From NCBI GenBank assembly GCA_015058985.1, contig SVBH01000001.1, positions 1 to 64,000 of the forward strand: a stretch of 64,000 nt of DNA. Direction: 5' to 3'. Within the stretch, counting starts at the first letter, position 1; every line of letters starts with the position of its first letter. Shown in pieces: positions 9,250 through 17,597 of this stretch. The notes beneath the pieces were generated by a model that was not told the origin of the DNA, made no database searches, and was given only the letters and a program-made list of their open reading frames with translations. The position numbers and the translations under genes are program-made. Origin of the DNA: Erysipelotrichaceae bacterium (GTDB lineage: Bacteria > Bacillota_I > Bacilli_A > RFN20 > DUOF01).

Positions 9250-10776
9250 ATGAAAAAAATATTTTGTTTTTTAGCTTTATCATTTGCTTTTATTTGTTTT
9301 TTTACCTTAAGCATTAATACTAAAGCAGCTAGTTGTACCATCAACAATGTAGAATATGAATTACCTAAAACCATAGGAATTAAAAATTATCATTCCATTA
9401 CTATTTATGATGCCTTACCAACTAACAATGAATTGCCATCATCATTTGATGAAGGAATAACACTTATCAATATTGAAAACGAATCAAGTTGCCAAAGCAT
9501 AGAAAATTACCAATATCAAATGACGACCACCTATAACAATAAGATGGGCAAAACCATTTATAATTATAAAAACATCATTTTAGATACTAATAATGATTTT
9601 GCTTGGTCATATTCTTATAATTGGCCCAAGTTTACTGCTACTCCAACTAGCTATGAGGTGAAATTTTCTGGTTCTATAACTAGTACAATAGATGTTATTT
9701 ATTATGCAAATGTAGGGCAATTAACTTCTCTCGATAAACTTCTCAGTTACATCAAAGCAAGTGAAGATGTTAAAAACTTAAATGCTATTAATGTTGAACC
9801 TATCAGTAATGAATATGAATCCTCATATAATCAATTAGGAAACTACTTAGTAACTTTTCGAGCAATAGATGCTAACAATAATATCTCTATACTTAATATG
9901 TGGGTAAATGTTGTAGATATCATCTCTCCTACAATCGATGGACCTACATCTTTAGAATCTAAAATGTCTTCACCTTTAACCATAGAAGAAATCACCTCTT
10001 TTTTAATCGTCTCGGACAATTATGACCAAAACGTCAACATTTCCTTATTGGTAGATTGTTTTACATTCAATGAGCAAAAAATAGGTTCTTTTGAAGTTCA
10101 ATTCATTTCCATAGATTCATCTGATAACCAAACGATACACACAATTACTATTACTACTATCGACGATGTTCCACCAATTATAAAAGGAGTAACCAAAATT
10201 ATCAAAGGTAGCAATTCCTCTATGGACACCAATTATGTAATTTCAAAATTGCAAATGATAGACAATATTGAAGGTAGTCAAAACAATTTAACTATCTTTG
10301 AAGATAATTATTCAAACAATGAAAATAAAGAAGGCATATACTATCTTTCTTTAATCGCAACAGACAGTCAAGGCAATTCATCGGAACCATATATCATCAA
10401 TATAGAAGTATACGACAGTGTTCCACCTATTTTCCATGTTGATGAAAACATTATTGTCACCGATACATCAAGATTAGTAACCAAAGAAGAAATATGGCAA
10501 TTATTTATTAAAACTAATCAACTAAAAGAAGAATCAATAGCAAATCTATCTTTAATCCAAGATACATATACAAACAATTACAAAAAAGCCGGAACTTACA
10601 GCATATCTTATTCTTTAGAAACTAACGAACAAATAAAAATCTTATCAGTAGATATTGAAGTTAATAAAAATCGTGATAAAAAAAGCAATAATATTTCTTT
10701 TTTCCTAGGGATTATTGCCTTGCTATCATCTATATTAATAATAAAAACACTAACAAAAAAACTTATAAAAATATAA
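9250..10776 (+). CDS. Chromosomal Ig-like (DUF5011-type) surface protein, homologue of the element-encoded adhesins
   Basis: About 508 residues. The N-terminal signal peptide ends near TKAAS. A first domain starts INNVEYELP, followed by about four Ig-like repeats with the spacing PTIDGP, DVPPIIKG, SVPPIFHV and strand endings of the DUF5011 type, then one C-terminal TM helix (about residues 478-500) with a basic tail. The whole order matches the proteins at 18617-20347 and 35043-36671: the same N-terminal INGFELELP motif, the same SPLTIEE/KNLTIDD start of repeat two, a KGS motif in repeat three and PPIF/APVF in repeat four. It sits alone, with no other element genes near. SD GGAGG 7 bases before the ATG fixes the start; the open frame extends upstream without support. 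Confidence 0.75.
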   Translation: MKKIFCFLALSFAFICFFTLSINTKAASCTINNVEYELPKTIGIKNYHSITIYDALPTNNELPSSFDEGITLINIENESSCQSIENYQYQMTTTYNNKMGKTIYNYKNIILDTNNDFAWSYSYNWPKFTATPTSYEVKFSGSITSTIDVIYYANVGQLTSLDKLLSYIKASEDVKNLNAINVEPISNEYESSYNQLGNYLVTFRAIDANNNISILNMWVNVVDIISPTIDGPTSLESKMSSPLTIEEITSFLIVSDNYDQNVNISLLVDCFTFNEQKIGSFEVQFISIDSSDNQTIHTITITTIDDVPPIIKGVTKIIKGSNSSMDTNYVISKLQMIDNIEGSQNNLTIFEDNYSNNENKEGIYYLSLIATDSQGNSSEPYIINIEVYDSVPPIFHVDENIIVTDTSRLVTKEEIWQLFIKTNQLKEESIANLSLIQDTYTNNYKKAGTYSISYSLETNEQIKILSVDIEVNKNRDKKSNNISFFLGIIALLSSILIIKTLTKKLIKI

Positions 10777-10802
10777 AAGATAGGAAACCCTATCTTTTTT
10801 TC
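10774..10802. terminator. Bidirectional terminator
   Basis: GATAGG/CCTATC stem with A-rich left and T7 right flanks, between convergent genes. Confidence 0.8.
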
Positions 10803-11641
10803 TTTATAAATTTCTTAATTTCATCGACCATTTCTAAAGCATCATTGAATCCATCTTCATACAATTTTTTAATTTTGTTAATATCCTTTTCAAGTCTTCC
10901 TACATTAACAGGAGTTTTAGGTTGAATGACCAAACATTTACCTTCTTCAACTTTATTTTCAATATAACTTAAAGTCTCATTATAAATATTATGTCTTTCC
11001 TTAATTGCCTCCACTAGTTTTGGATAATGGCGATATTTAATTTTAACAATTCCAATAGAAGAACTTTTTTTCTTAACATACCCCTTTTGTCTTGTTAAAA
11101 CCACGATACATTTTTCATTGCCATCGTCAAAAGCTTTTTTCACTGGAATAGAATCAGCCATTCCTCCATCTAAATACCAATTATTATTAATAGGGACAAA
11201 CCTAGAAACGATAGGCAAAGACGCAGATGCCCTAACATAAATATTTTGCTCATCCAAGTTGTTAATCTTTGGATATTCAGCTTTTCCAGTCTCAACATTA
11301 GTCAAAACTACAAATAAATTAGTTTTCGATTCATCAAAAGTTTTTTTATCTAAAGGATAAACTTCATTTGGTAACACGTCATATAAAAAGTCATTGTCCA
11401 AATAATTACCTGTTGAAAAAAGTTTTCTTAAACTTCCCATTTTCTTTTCAGGATTATGAGTCAAAATAGCAAAAGATCTTCCATATTGCCTAGAAATATA
11501 ACTGCAAGCATTGATAGCACCTGCACTAACCCCATAGCAATTATCCACTAAGATATCATGCTTAATAAAGCAATCAATAACTCCTGCTGTATACGATCCA
11601 CGCATACCCCCACCTTCAAGTACCAAAGCAACTTTTCCCAT
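10790..11641 (-). CDS. Patatin-like phospholipase
   Basis: A 283-residue patatin-family serine hydrolase. The oxyanion-hole motif EGGGMRGSYTAG is at residue 9. The nucleophile elbow GVSAGA (GxSxG) is at about residue 38. The second catalytic Asp sits in the DGG of WYLDGGMADSIP (about residue 155). It should hydrolyse acyl esters of membrane lipids in the cytoplasm; it carries no signal peptide. It matches the small bacterial YlbK/RssA-like group, with a basic C-terminal tail. The start is the ATG preceded by AAAGGAG; the upstream in-frame ATG overlaps that site. It has its own upstream terminator and is probably monocistronic. Confidence 0.9.
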   Translation of the reverse strand: MGKVALVLEGGGMRGSYTAGVIDCFIKHDILVDNCYGVSAGAINACSYISRQYGRSFAILTHNPEKKMGSLRKLFSTGNYLDNDFLYDVLPNEVYPLDKKTFDESKTNLFVVLTNVETGKAEYPKINNLDEQNIYVRASASLPIVSRFVPINNNWYLDGGMADSIPVKKAFDDGNEKCIVVLTRQKGYVKKKSSSIGIVKIKYRHYPKLVEAIKERHNIYNETLSYIENKVEEGKCLVIQPKTPVNVGRLEKDINKIKKLYEDGFNDALEMVDEIKKFIKKKR

Positions 11642-11656
11642 AGTAACTCCTTTCAA

Positions 11657-11682
11657 ATAAAAAAGGATTTAAAATCCTTCTT
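11657..11682 (-). terminator. Rho-independent terminator
   Basis: AAGGATT/AATCCTT stem with a T run on the minus strand, after the gene at 11681-12124. Confidence 0.7.
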
Positions 11683-12124
11683 ATAATTCTCTAATTGATG
11701 CAAAAATATTGTATAGTTCTACTTCATTTTTATCTCTATCTGCATTGATGACAATAGAAGCACTGATTAGTATATTTTTAACTCTTGTGAAATAAACACA
11801 GAACTTTAAATCTTTAAATACACAAATAGTCTTATCAATACGACGACCATTTTCAGCGGTAATAAAACTTCTGTTTAGTATTTCCATCCCCATCTTTTGC
11901 ATATTATTAATGTTCAATTGGATTAGTTGTAAATATTGAGAATCTTGAGGACATTCATCGTCTCTAATAATAGAAATACTCTTAGGAGTCTTTCCTTCTA
12001 ATTTAGTAAAAACGTGTAATGTACTTTCTTCTAAATGAAACTTCTTATAATCTGATTTTTTTATTTCAGTATAAGCATCTCCAACTTCAAAACTAAAACC
12101 ATAATCATTATTAATAATTTTCAT
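11681..12124 (-). CDS. Hypothetical protein, 147 aa
   Basis: Soluble protein with no signal peptide or membrane helix. It alternates short beta-like strands with one long helix ending in the tail NEVELYNIFASIREL. The pattern (KIINNDYGFSFEVGDAYTEI at the start) recalls small PsbP/Mog1-like folds, but I do not recognise a family. The ATG at 12124 is chosen because GAGGTG lies 6 bases upstream. It stands alone between terminators. Confidence 0.55.
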   Translation of the reverse strand: MKIINNDYGFSFEVGDAYTEIKKSDYKKFHLEESTLHVFTKLEGKTPKSISIIRDDECPQDSQYLQLIQLNINNMQKMGMEILNRSFITAENGRRIDKTICVFKDLKFCVYFTRVKNILISASIVINADRDKNEVELYNIFASIREL

Positions 12125-12185
12125 ACCAAACACCTCATTGAAGTAATTATATCACAAAAATTAAAGATTAAAAATACTTTATAAC

Positions 12186-12416
12186 TTACTTTTCAATCTC
12201 AATATCCTTTTTAGCAGGACTATCAATTAACTTACCATCTTTATCATACCTAGAACCATGACATGGGTACTCCCAGGTTTTATCAATCTCATTATAATGT
12301 AAAGCACACCCTAAAGGAGAACATCTTGGAGTTTTAATATCTTTTTCTAACTTAGGGAAAGTTAAAGTTTCTATATTATCAATCCATAAAGATTTATCTT
12401 GCATTTTCATCACCAC
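12186..12416 (-). CDS. Rieske-like small protein with missing cluster ligands
   Basis: Up to 76 residues, matching the C-terminal Rieske domain found on FAD-dependent oxidoreductases: TPRCSPLGCALHYN, then TWEYPCHGSRYDKDGKLI. Functional Rieske domains use CxH and CxxH ligands (CTHLGC and CPCHGS). Here the first His is Pro (CSPLGC) and the first Cys of the second box is Tyr (YPCHGS), so two of the four [2Fe-2S] ligands are absent. The two disulfide cysteines and the last His remain. It is either a cluster-less scaffold or a decayed fragment. The exact start among GTG/ATG codons is uncertain. Confidence 0.65.
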   Translation of the reverse strand: MVMKMQDKSLWIDNIETLTFPKLEKDIKTPRCSPLGCALHYNEIDKTWEYPCHGSRYDKDGKLIDSPAKKDIEIEK

Positions 12417-12433
12417 TAATTAGTATTAACAAA

Positions 12434-12465
12434 AAAAAGAAAAAAATCCTTTTTCAAGGATTTAA
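12434..12465 (-). terminator. Rho-independent terminator
   Basis: AAATCCTT/AAGGATTT stem with a T-rich tail on the minus strand, following the DUF3800-like gene. Confidence 0.7.
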
Positions 12466-13268
12466 TCGTTAATATTCTTTTTAAAATTATCGATAATCTT
12501 ATCATAAGAAAATTGTGATAAGTCATCTAAATTAATTTTATTTTTCTTCAGATTAACATAATTATTTTCCAAAGAAGCATAAATTTCCAAAACACGCCTA
12601 TCAATATCATTAATCATTTTTTTATTAGATACCTTATCCATAATGTTTTTAGCTCTAGTAACAAACCATGCAGCATAATCAGCAAGTTGTAATATCCTAT
12701 TAGATTTGGAACTCTCAAATTTCATCTTTAGACTTTCATTCGGAGTTTTCTCAATTATTCCAGCATTTCTCAACCCTTCATCACAAATAATTTCATCAAT
12801 AGAATCATCTTTTACATAAACTTTTGCTTTAATATAAGTCATCAATAATGCTTTAGACTTTTCGTTATTAGGCAAATTAAATAATGAAGTTAAAAATTCT
12901 ACTCCATTTAATAAAGATTGATAGTTTCGCGTTTTTTCATAAGAATTCATAGTAGAAACAAAAATCTTTAGATCAAATATTTGAAACAACTCAGCAAAAG
13001 TTTCTAAAATTTCCAAAGTTTCCTCTATTTTAATATTAGAAAACTTATTTTTATGATTATACATATCCGTAAAATGAAATTCATCTGTACCAAATCTCAA
13101 ATTCAAATTTTTACATAATTCATCCATGACTTTTTCTAGCTCTGGAACCAATTTGCTAGGGATGAGAACACCTGCATAGGTCCCTAATTCATTTCTTAAA
13201 TTTTCACTTTTCTTTTCAAAAGCATTAAACCCTGTATCATCTAGAAATAAGATATATTTATTTCCCAT
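12462..13268 (-). CDS. DUF3800-like protein
   Basis: A 268-residue protein with the two hallmarks I associate with DUF3800: an N-terminal ILFLDDTGF (usually FLDESG) near residue 6, and a C-terminal LQLADYAAW near residue 195. Acidic residues at both sites fit an RNase H-like or nuclease-like fold, though activity is unproven for the family, which is often found near mobile or defence genes. A helical stretch (residues 55-110) lies between them. The ATG overlaps a weak SD GGTG. There are no clear operon partners. The family call is tentative. Confidence 0.6.
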   Translation of the reverse strand: MGNKYILFLDDTGFNAFEKKSENLRNELGTYAGVLIPSKLVPELEKVMDELCKNLNLRFGTDEFHFTDMYNHKNKFSNIKIEETLEILETFAELFQIFDLKIFVSTMNSYEKTRNYQSLLNGVEFLTSLFNLPNNEKSKALLMTYIKAKVYVKDDSIDEIICDEGLRNAGIIEKTPNESLKMKFESSKSNRILQLADYAAWFVTRAKNIMDKVSNKKMINDIDRRVLEIYASLENNYVNLKKNKINLDDLSQFSYDKIIDNFKKNIND

Positions 13269-13331
13269 AATATCACCTATGCTAAATCTACCACATTATT
13301 AATTTAATTAATATGTTTCCATAACAAGTTG

Positions 13332-13838
13332 TTATTTATTTTTTATCAATTGCAAATAATTGTCTTTATTAGACAAGTCTATTTCAGGAGCTTTTCTAAT
13401 AATCATTTCAACAAGATGTTCTCTATCGGGAATATCTTTTGACTTTACAATTTTAAATTCTTCTCTTTCTATATATTTTAAAAACTCCTGATAAGCATCT
13501 TCTATATACTCCTTATCGATGATTCTTACATTTTCATTAATACTGAAACAGTTTGAATGGCCACATTTATTGCTTTGGTTTACTTCGTTGTAATTCTTTT
13601 CCTCTAAAATATAAATATATGCAGGTTTCCCCTTAAACATTTTTTCAAATAAACCAGGAACAACCTCCAAGAACGCCTCTTGTCCGGATTTTAAAGTGGT
13701 AAATAAATTAGGATAACCTCTTACAGCATAAGTCAATGCCACAAGCCTTGAATTAGTAACATAAATCAACTCATCTTCATTATGACTTGTAACTAATTCT
13801 TTTAAATCTCCTTTTTTAGATCCATGATAATATTTCAT
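13332..13838 (-). CDS. Hypothetical protein, possibly ADP-ribosyltransferase-like fold
   Basis: 168 residues, cytoplasmic. The start MKYYHGS followed by LIYVTNSRLVALTYA resembles the YHGS...VYLT...A..YA pattern of small ART/RNA 2'-phosphotransferase-like proteins; this is only a pattern hint. A long acidic helical region fills the C-terminal half. The start is the ATG 7 bases after AAGGAG. The gene ends 3 bases from the stop-proximal end of the metallo-beta-lactamase gene and follows it on the same strand, so the two are probably co-transcribed. Function unknown. Confidence 0.5.
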   Translation of the reverse strand: MKYYHGSKKGDLKELVTSHNEDELIYVTNSRLVALTYAVRGYPNLFTTLKSGQEAFLEVVPGLFEKMFKGKPAYIYILEEKNYNEVNQSNKCGHSNCFSINENVRIIDKEYIEDAYQEFLKYIEREEFKIVKSKDIPDREHLVEMIIRKAPEIDLSNKDNYLQLIKNK

Positions 13839-13840
13839 CA

Positions 13841-14923
13841 CTAAGCTCCTTTCCATGCGTCTGGTACCATTCGATACTGCTTAAACCAATCCGTGTCTTT
13901 CAAAATGGTGTTATTGTTAGAACATTCTACTTTCAAACCTTTTTGAGAAGAAGTAACTACAATATTACCATTGAAAGAAGCAAATCCTTCTTCTCCCACG
14001 TACCCTTCTGCCCCAATTGAAGTTACATAAACTTTATCAGTATATATAGAAATTCGATTTATAAATGCTTGGGAAGGAAATTGACTACTCGCATAATTAG
14101 TATATTCATTATTACCTGCGCAACAACAAACAACCACTATTTTTGGCTTTATTACCGACAACAGAACCTCATTAGAAGAAGTTACCGAACCATGATGTCC
14201 TGCTTTAAATAATTCTACTTCAGGCAAATCATTCAATTCTACTAAAGACTTTTCCCCATCTTTCTCCAAATCACCGGTAAATAAAAAATGTCTATCTCCC
14301 TGATTAATTATAACGCAAACAGAATAATTATTTTCAGAACTAGATTCATTATAATAGTAATAGTTATCTAAAATTTCCAGTTCAATTCCATTACCAAGTT
14401 CAAAAATCTTTTGGCCTCCATTTTCACCCTTAATACAATCAGCAGCAGTATAATGATTTGCTCCATTTTGAGTTTCTAAATCTCTTTGTGAAATATATTT
14501 GTTGTACATATTTTTTCCAACATTATTACTCATAGAAAAATCGATTATATTATTCACTTGATATTCAGTAAAAATATTAATTTCAGTTGTAAAATTAACA
14601 TAATGATCCTCGTGAGCATGAGTAACAACAACATACTCAATAATATCATCACTTATATTATTATCTAAATAAGAATTAACAGTTTCAAAACTAGTTTTCT
14701 TAGAACCAGCATCAATCAAAACATCCGTGTTACCAACTTGGATTAAAACACAATCACCTGTATTAGCGTTACCTAATTCCAAAAAGTGAATCTTTAAATT
14801 TCCACTAACATAAACATCACCATGATCTTTAGGAAATGATGTATACGAAAAAGCACTAAAACCACTGACAAAACCAAAGCACAAAGCAATGATGACGGTT
14901 AAATACAATCTAACCTTATTCAT
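13841..14923 (-). CDS. Secreted ComEC-like metallo-beta-lactamase-fold hydrolase
   Basis: About 360 residues. An N-terminal signal or anchor segment (residues 4-25) is followed by an MBL domain: FLELGNANTGDCVLI, VLIDAGSK, the zinc motif THAHEDH (HxHxDH), then FLFTGDLE and a late GHHGS motif. This is the arrangement of the hydrolase domain of ComEC/Rec2-type proteins and stand-alone secreted relatives, some of which act as nucleases or phosphodiesterases. It likely works outside the membrane with two metal ions. It overlaps the upstream membrane-anchored Ig-like gene, implying coupling. The start is set at the ATG after GGTGG. Confidence 0.8.
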   Translation of the reverse strand: MNKVRLYLTVIIALCFGFVSGFSAFSYTSFPKDHGDVYVSGNLKIHFLELGNANTGDCVLIQVGNTDVLIDAGSKKTSFETVNSYLDNNISDDIIEYVVVTHAHEDHYVNFTTEINIFTEYQVNNIIDFSMSNNVGKNMYNKYISQRDLETQNGANHYTAADCIKGENGGQKIFELGNGIELEILDNYYYYNESSSENNYSVCVIINQGDRHFLFTGDLEKDGEKSLVELNDLPEVELFKAGHHGSVTSSNEVLLSVIKPKIVVVCCCAGNNEYTNYASSQFPSQAFINRISIYTDKVYVTSIGAEGYVGEEGFASFNGNIVVTSSQKGLKVECSNNNTILKDTDWFKQYRMVPDAWKGA

Positions 14924-15278
14924 GACTACCACCTACTTTTACCTTTCTAATCAGTTTATAATTTGCGTATTTCAAATTTTCAATATTATATATAACCGTA
15001 TATTCATTTTCACTACTAGTATCAATACTATCTACCTTATCATCATTAATATCATAAATAGTAATTTTCGTATTTTTTGAAATATCTTTTCCAAAAGAAA
15101 CAACCTTTACTCCTTGTTCAATATAAGTGTCATTTATCTCTAATATAATTTCTTTACTTCCATTTAAGACAAAGCAATCATTTCTAGTTACTAAATAAGA
15201 AGCTCCTATTCCAAATAAAGCACCAACAATAAAGAATATAATAAACACTTTAGAAACTTTCTTTTTTCTTCTTCCCAT
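14916..15278 (-). CDS. Membrane-anchored single Ig-like (DUF5011-type) domain protein
   Basis: 120 residues: basic MGRRKKK, one TM helix (residues 10-30), then one extracellular beta-sandwich of the DUF5011 kind (YIEQGVKVV, ITIYDIND, YTVIYNIEN). Its 3' end overlaps the start of the secreted metallo-beta-lactamase gene, so the two products probably work together at the cell surface. An SD (AGGTGAT) precedes the ATG. Confidence 0.65.
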   Translation of the reverse strand: MGRRKKKVSKVFIIFFIVGALFGIGASYLVTRNDCFVLNGSKEIILEINDTYIEQGVKVVSFGKDISKNTKITIYDINDDKVDSIDTSSENEYTVIYNIENLKYANYKLIRKVKVGGSHE

Positions 15279-15388
15279 CTAATCACCTACTACTTTATCT
15301 AAATTGTAAATTTAGACTCTTTTTATAGTCAAGAAAAAATATCTAAAAAACATAATTACTCAATACTTTTAATTTCAAAAAAATCCTT

Positions 15389-15394
15389 TATAAT
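15389..15394 (+). promoter_or_regulatory. -10 box of the O-methyltransferase promoter
   Basis: TATAAT placed about 18 bases before the start codon and overlapping the approach to the SD AGGTG. The 5' leader would be only about 10 bases. The -35 is weak. Confidence 0.4.
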
Positions 15395-15411
15395 ATTATC
15401 CAGGTGAAATT

Positions 15412-15990
15412 ATGAATACTTTAGAAGAAATAGAACAATACGCTAAAGACAATTATGTCCCTATCGCAAGAAAACAAACAGTAGAATATTTAATTAAACT
15501 AATTAAAGAAAATAAGTACCAATCATTTTTAGAAATTGGTACTGCTATAGGATATACATCTTTGATATTGTCCAAAACATTTGAAAATTTAAAAATATTA
15601 ACAATTGAACATAACGAAAAAAGAGCAAAAATAGCTAAAGAAAACTTCAAAAAATTCAATGTTGAAAAAAACATCAACTTTGTTATTGGAGACGCTGTTT
15701 CTTATCAAGTAGATAAAGAATACGACTTAATTTTCATTGATGCAGCGAAAAAGAAAAATGCTTTATTCTTAGATAAGTTTTCTAATAATTTATCTAAAAA
15801 TGGAACTATCATCGTCGATAATATGAATCTTGATGATTTCAATCATATGGCTAAAGAAAAAAAACAAACTTATTATGAAAAAGTAAATCAAGAATTTAAA
15901 AATTATGTAGCATCCTCAACTAGATACCAATCCACTATCTACGAAAACATTGGAGATGGAATCATGGTAATTAAACTTACTAATAATTAA
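15412..15990 (+). CDS. SAM-dependent O-methyltransferase (TrmR/YrrM-like)
   Basis: 192 residues of the class I O-methyltransferase family 3. The SAM-binding glycine motif is FLEIGTAIGYTSL (about residue 40). An acidic TIEHNEKRA binds the ribose. The metal-binding motif is FIDAAKKK, then IVDNMNLDD (about residues 108 and 141). Firmicute members closest to this short form act as tRNA 5-hydroxyuridine methyltransferase (TrmR); small-molecule catechol methylation is the alternative. SD AGGTG. It ends at a hairpin terminator and is monocistronic. Confidence 0.82.
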   Translation: MNTLEEIEQYAKDNYVPIARKQTVEYLIKLIKENKYQSFLEIGTAIGYTSLILSKTFENLKILTIEHNEKRAKIAKENFKKFNVEKNINFVIGDAVSYQVDKEYDLIFIDAAKKKNALFLDKFSNNLSKNGTIIVDNMNLDDFNHMAKEKKQTYYEKVNQEFKNYVASSTRYQSTIYENIGDGIMVIKLTNN

Positions 15991-16026
15991 ACAAAAAAAG
16001 CATCTCTTTCAGTAAAGAGATGTTTT
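15991..16026. terminator. Bidirectional terminator
   Basis: CATCTCTTTC/AAAGAGATG stem with A7 before and a T-rich tail after, between convergent genes. Confidence 0.75.
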
Positions 16027-16868
16027 TATATGTTATAAAAAATTCTTCCTTTTCTTTTAGTCAATAAAACCCCTAATTTGTAATAAAAATGATAAAAAAT
16101 ATATTCACCTAGATTAATAAGTCTATTGTCCATATATTTACCATATGTACCATGAAACATTTTCACAATTCTTTTATAACAACCATCATAAATTTTTTCT
16201 AATTGTTTAAACTCTTTTCTTGAATAATTCTTTTCAGAATATTTTAAGTATCTATGCTTACCATATATATCACAAGCCAGATATCTAGCACTCATATAGC
16301 AAAATTGATTTATCTTTTTAATCAATAAGTTAGCATCCTCTTTACTAAATTCATTGGTATATACCTTTTGACCAAAATCCAACAATTCTTTATAAGTATT
16401 TACCATTTCCAAAAAAGTTGGATATTCAAAGTGATTTTTATAAACAGCAGAGGATTTATAATAAGCATAAAACTCAGTCCACATTAAAAGCCCTTTCTTC
16501 TCTAAAAATTGTTCTACAGTTTTAGCTTTAGCCCAAAAATTATAATTACTATGTTTGTTACTATGAATACAATTCAAATCATAAAGATGCAACATTTCAT
16601 GATATAAACAAGCATCAAAATAGTCTTCCTTTTCATCAACTAACTCATCAATTAAATTTTCGAAAATTTGAATAGTATTATTATCACTAACAGAAGCAGC
16701 CCATTCATACATTTCATTTTTTATGGTATTTTCAGAATTAATCACTTGAATTTTTAAATCTAGTTTCATAGACATCTTTTCTAAAATTAATTCTGCTGTT
16801 TTTACTATATAATTTTTAACATAGTTGAATTTATTTTTATCTATCCCCTTGTTATAAATACGAACCAT
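16026..16868 (-). CDS. Hypothetical protein with HEMLH zinc-protease-like motif
   Basis: About 280 residues. The motif LYHEMLHLYDL (HExxH) lies at about residue 91, and a following Asp/His-rich stretch could complete a zinc site. The rest is helical and basic with a Tyr-rich C-terminus and no signal peptide. HExxH suggests a gluzincin-like metallopeptidase, but I see no clear third ligand and no family. The ATG is chosen after GGTGG. The gene lies immediately upstream of the element 1 insertion site, transcribed away from it, so its promoter may abut the left direct repeat at 16916-16942. Confidence 0.5.
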   Translation of the reverse strand: MVRIYNKGIDKNKFNYVKNYIVKTAELILEKMSMKLDLKIQVINSENTIKNEMYEWAASVSDNNTIQIFENLIDELVDEKEDYFDACLYHEMLHLYDLNCIHSNKHSNYNFWAKAKTVEQFLEKKGLLMWTEFYAYYKSSAVYKNHFEYPTFLEMVNTYKELLDFGQKVYTNEFSKEDANLLIKKINQFCYMSARYLACDIYGKHRYLKYSEKNYSRKEFKQLEKIYDGCYKRIVKMFHGTYGKYMDNRLINLGEYIFYHFYYKLGVLLTKRKGRIFYNI

Positions 16869-16915
16869 ATAACCACCAATTAAATTATACAACTAATAAA
16901 ACTTATAAACAATTT

Positions 16916-16942
16916 AATATCTCTCAATTGAACTAAAACAAT
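16916..16942. repeat. 27-bp direct repeat, left flank of element 1 (target-site duplication)
   Basis: Begins AATATCTCTC and ends CTAAAACAAT. It is identical over 27 bp to 40161-40187, while the bases just outside differ. It brackets the whole composite mobile region. Confidence 0.9.
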
Positions 16943-16943
16943 T

Positions 16944-16968
16944 GTTGGTTAACAAATGATGTGTCAGT
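16944..16968 (+). repeat. Left terminal inverted repeat of element 1
   Basis: Starts GTTGGTTAAC and ends TGTGTCAGT. It matches 20 of 25 positions with the reverse complement of 40136-40160 and shares the core ATGATGTGTCA with both element 2 tips. Confidence 0.85.
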
Positions 16969-16989
16969 TAGGCACATCATTTTTCTTTT
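16955..16989 (+). terminator. Inward-facing terminator built into the left tip of element 1
   Basis: AATGATGTG/CACATCATT perfect 9-bp stem followed by TTTTCTTTT. It would stop transcripts arriving from the flanking chromosome. Confidence 0.75.
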
Positions 16990-17008
16990 GTTAGATAGGA
17001 GAGATATT

Positions 17009-17047
17009 ATGGTGAATAAATGGAAGAGTAAAATTGAAGATACTTAA
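17009..17047 (+). CDS. Possible 12-residue leader peptide
   Basis: ATG after AGGAGAG encodes MVNKWKSKIEDT and overlaps the TTG start of the next gene (17034). It may serve only to couple translation of the membrane protein. No homologue is seen in element 2. Confidence 0.3.
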   Translation: MVNKWKSKIEDT

Positions 17048-17396
17048 ATCATTAAAAACTGGTGAAAGTAATAGAGCAATGTGGTTGATAGTTCTATTAG
17101 ACCTGGTAGCATTTGCTATAGCATTTTCGTATGGTGTAGAACTTCAATATTGTTATTTTTTCTTACTAATACCAGTTTGTGCAAATGTATTAACTAATTC
17201 ATTTAATTTAATTAGTTTACTGGTGTGTATAGCAAGTATTTTCGCATTCTTATATGGAATAGATGTAAATTTAGATGATGCAATATTCTTTTCAATAATT
17301 ATAGGTTGTGCATTGTCGTTCGTATCGTTTTTAAGATTAAATGGCAAATTTAAATACACTAATAAGACTAACAGAACAGGGAGATGGAAAAAATGA
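17034..17396 (+). CDS. Element 1 small membrane protein
   Basis: 120 residues starting at TTG. There are about four hydrophobic segments (residues 15-35, 38-55, 58-75 and 80-100) and a basic tail ending NRTGRWKK. It is homologous to the element 2 protein at 39553-39930: both have SN..MWL near residue 15, then NSFNL, then a tail ending RTGR(W/Y). It is the first gene of the element and overlaps the next by ATGA. It resembles small phage inner-membrane proteins only in general layout. Function unknown; perhaps part of the secretion or assembly complex. Confidence 0.6.
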   Translation: MKILKSLKTGESNRAMWLIVLLDLVAFAIAFSYGVELQYCYFFLLIPVCANVLTNSFNLISLLVCIASIFAFLYGIDVNLDDAIFFSIIIGCALSFVSFLRLNGKFKYTNKTNRTGRWKK

Positions 17397-17587
17397 AAAA
17401 CTCCATAGAAGCAATATTATTAAGAGTTGAAGTGTTGATTAGTTATGCTAAGCAGAATAAAAAAGATATGACCGCAATGTCTCCAGATTTTTATATTTCA
17501 GAACTTCAAAACATTTATAAAAATTTAGAAAATTTAAAAACTGATAAAAATTTAAATCTTAAAAAACTTAATGAAAAGAAAAGGTAG
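17393..17587 (+). CDS. Element 1 small helical protein
   Basis: 64 residues, mostly helical and charged with a Lys-rich tail. The start at 17393 overlaps the stop of the upstream gene (ATGA) and is 9 bases from AGGGAG. Its counterpart in element 2 is 39335-39553, in the same position with similar size and composition, including a conserved central (A/S)P(D/Q) turn. Function unknown. The open frame can start 9 bases earlier, without SD spacing. Confidence 0.55.
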   Translation: MKNSIEAILLRVEVLISYAKQNKKDMTAMSPDFYISELQNIYKNLENLKTDKNLNLKKLNEKKR

Positions 17588-17597
17588 GTAGATATTT

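Noticed and set aside
16916-16942. The 27-bp repeat as a XerCD dif-type attachment site
   Set aside because: It lacks the paired half-site symmetry of dif, and the second element uses an unrelated 27-bp sequence of the same length, which fits target duplication instead.
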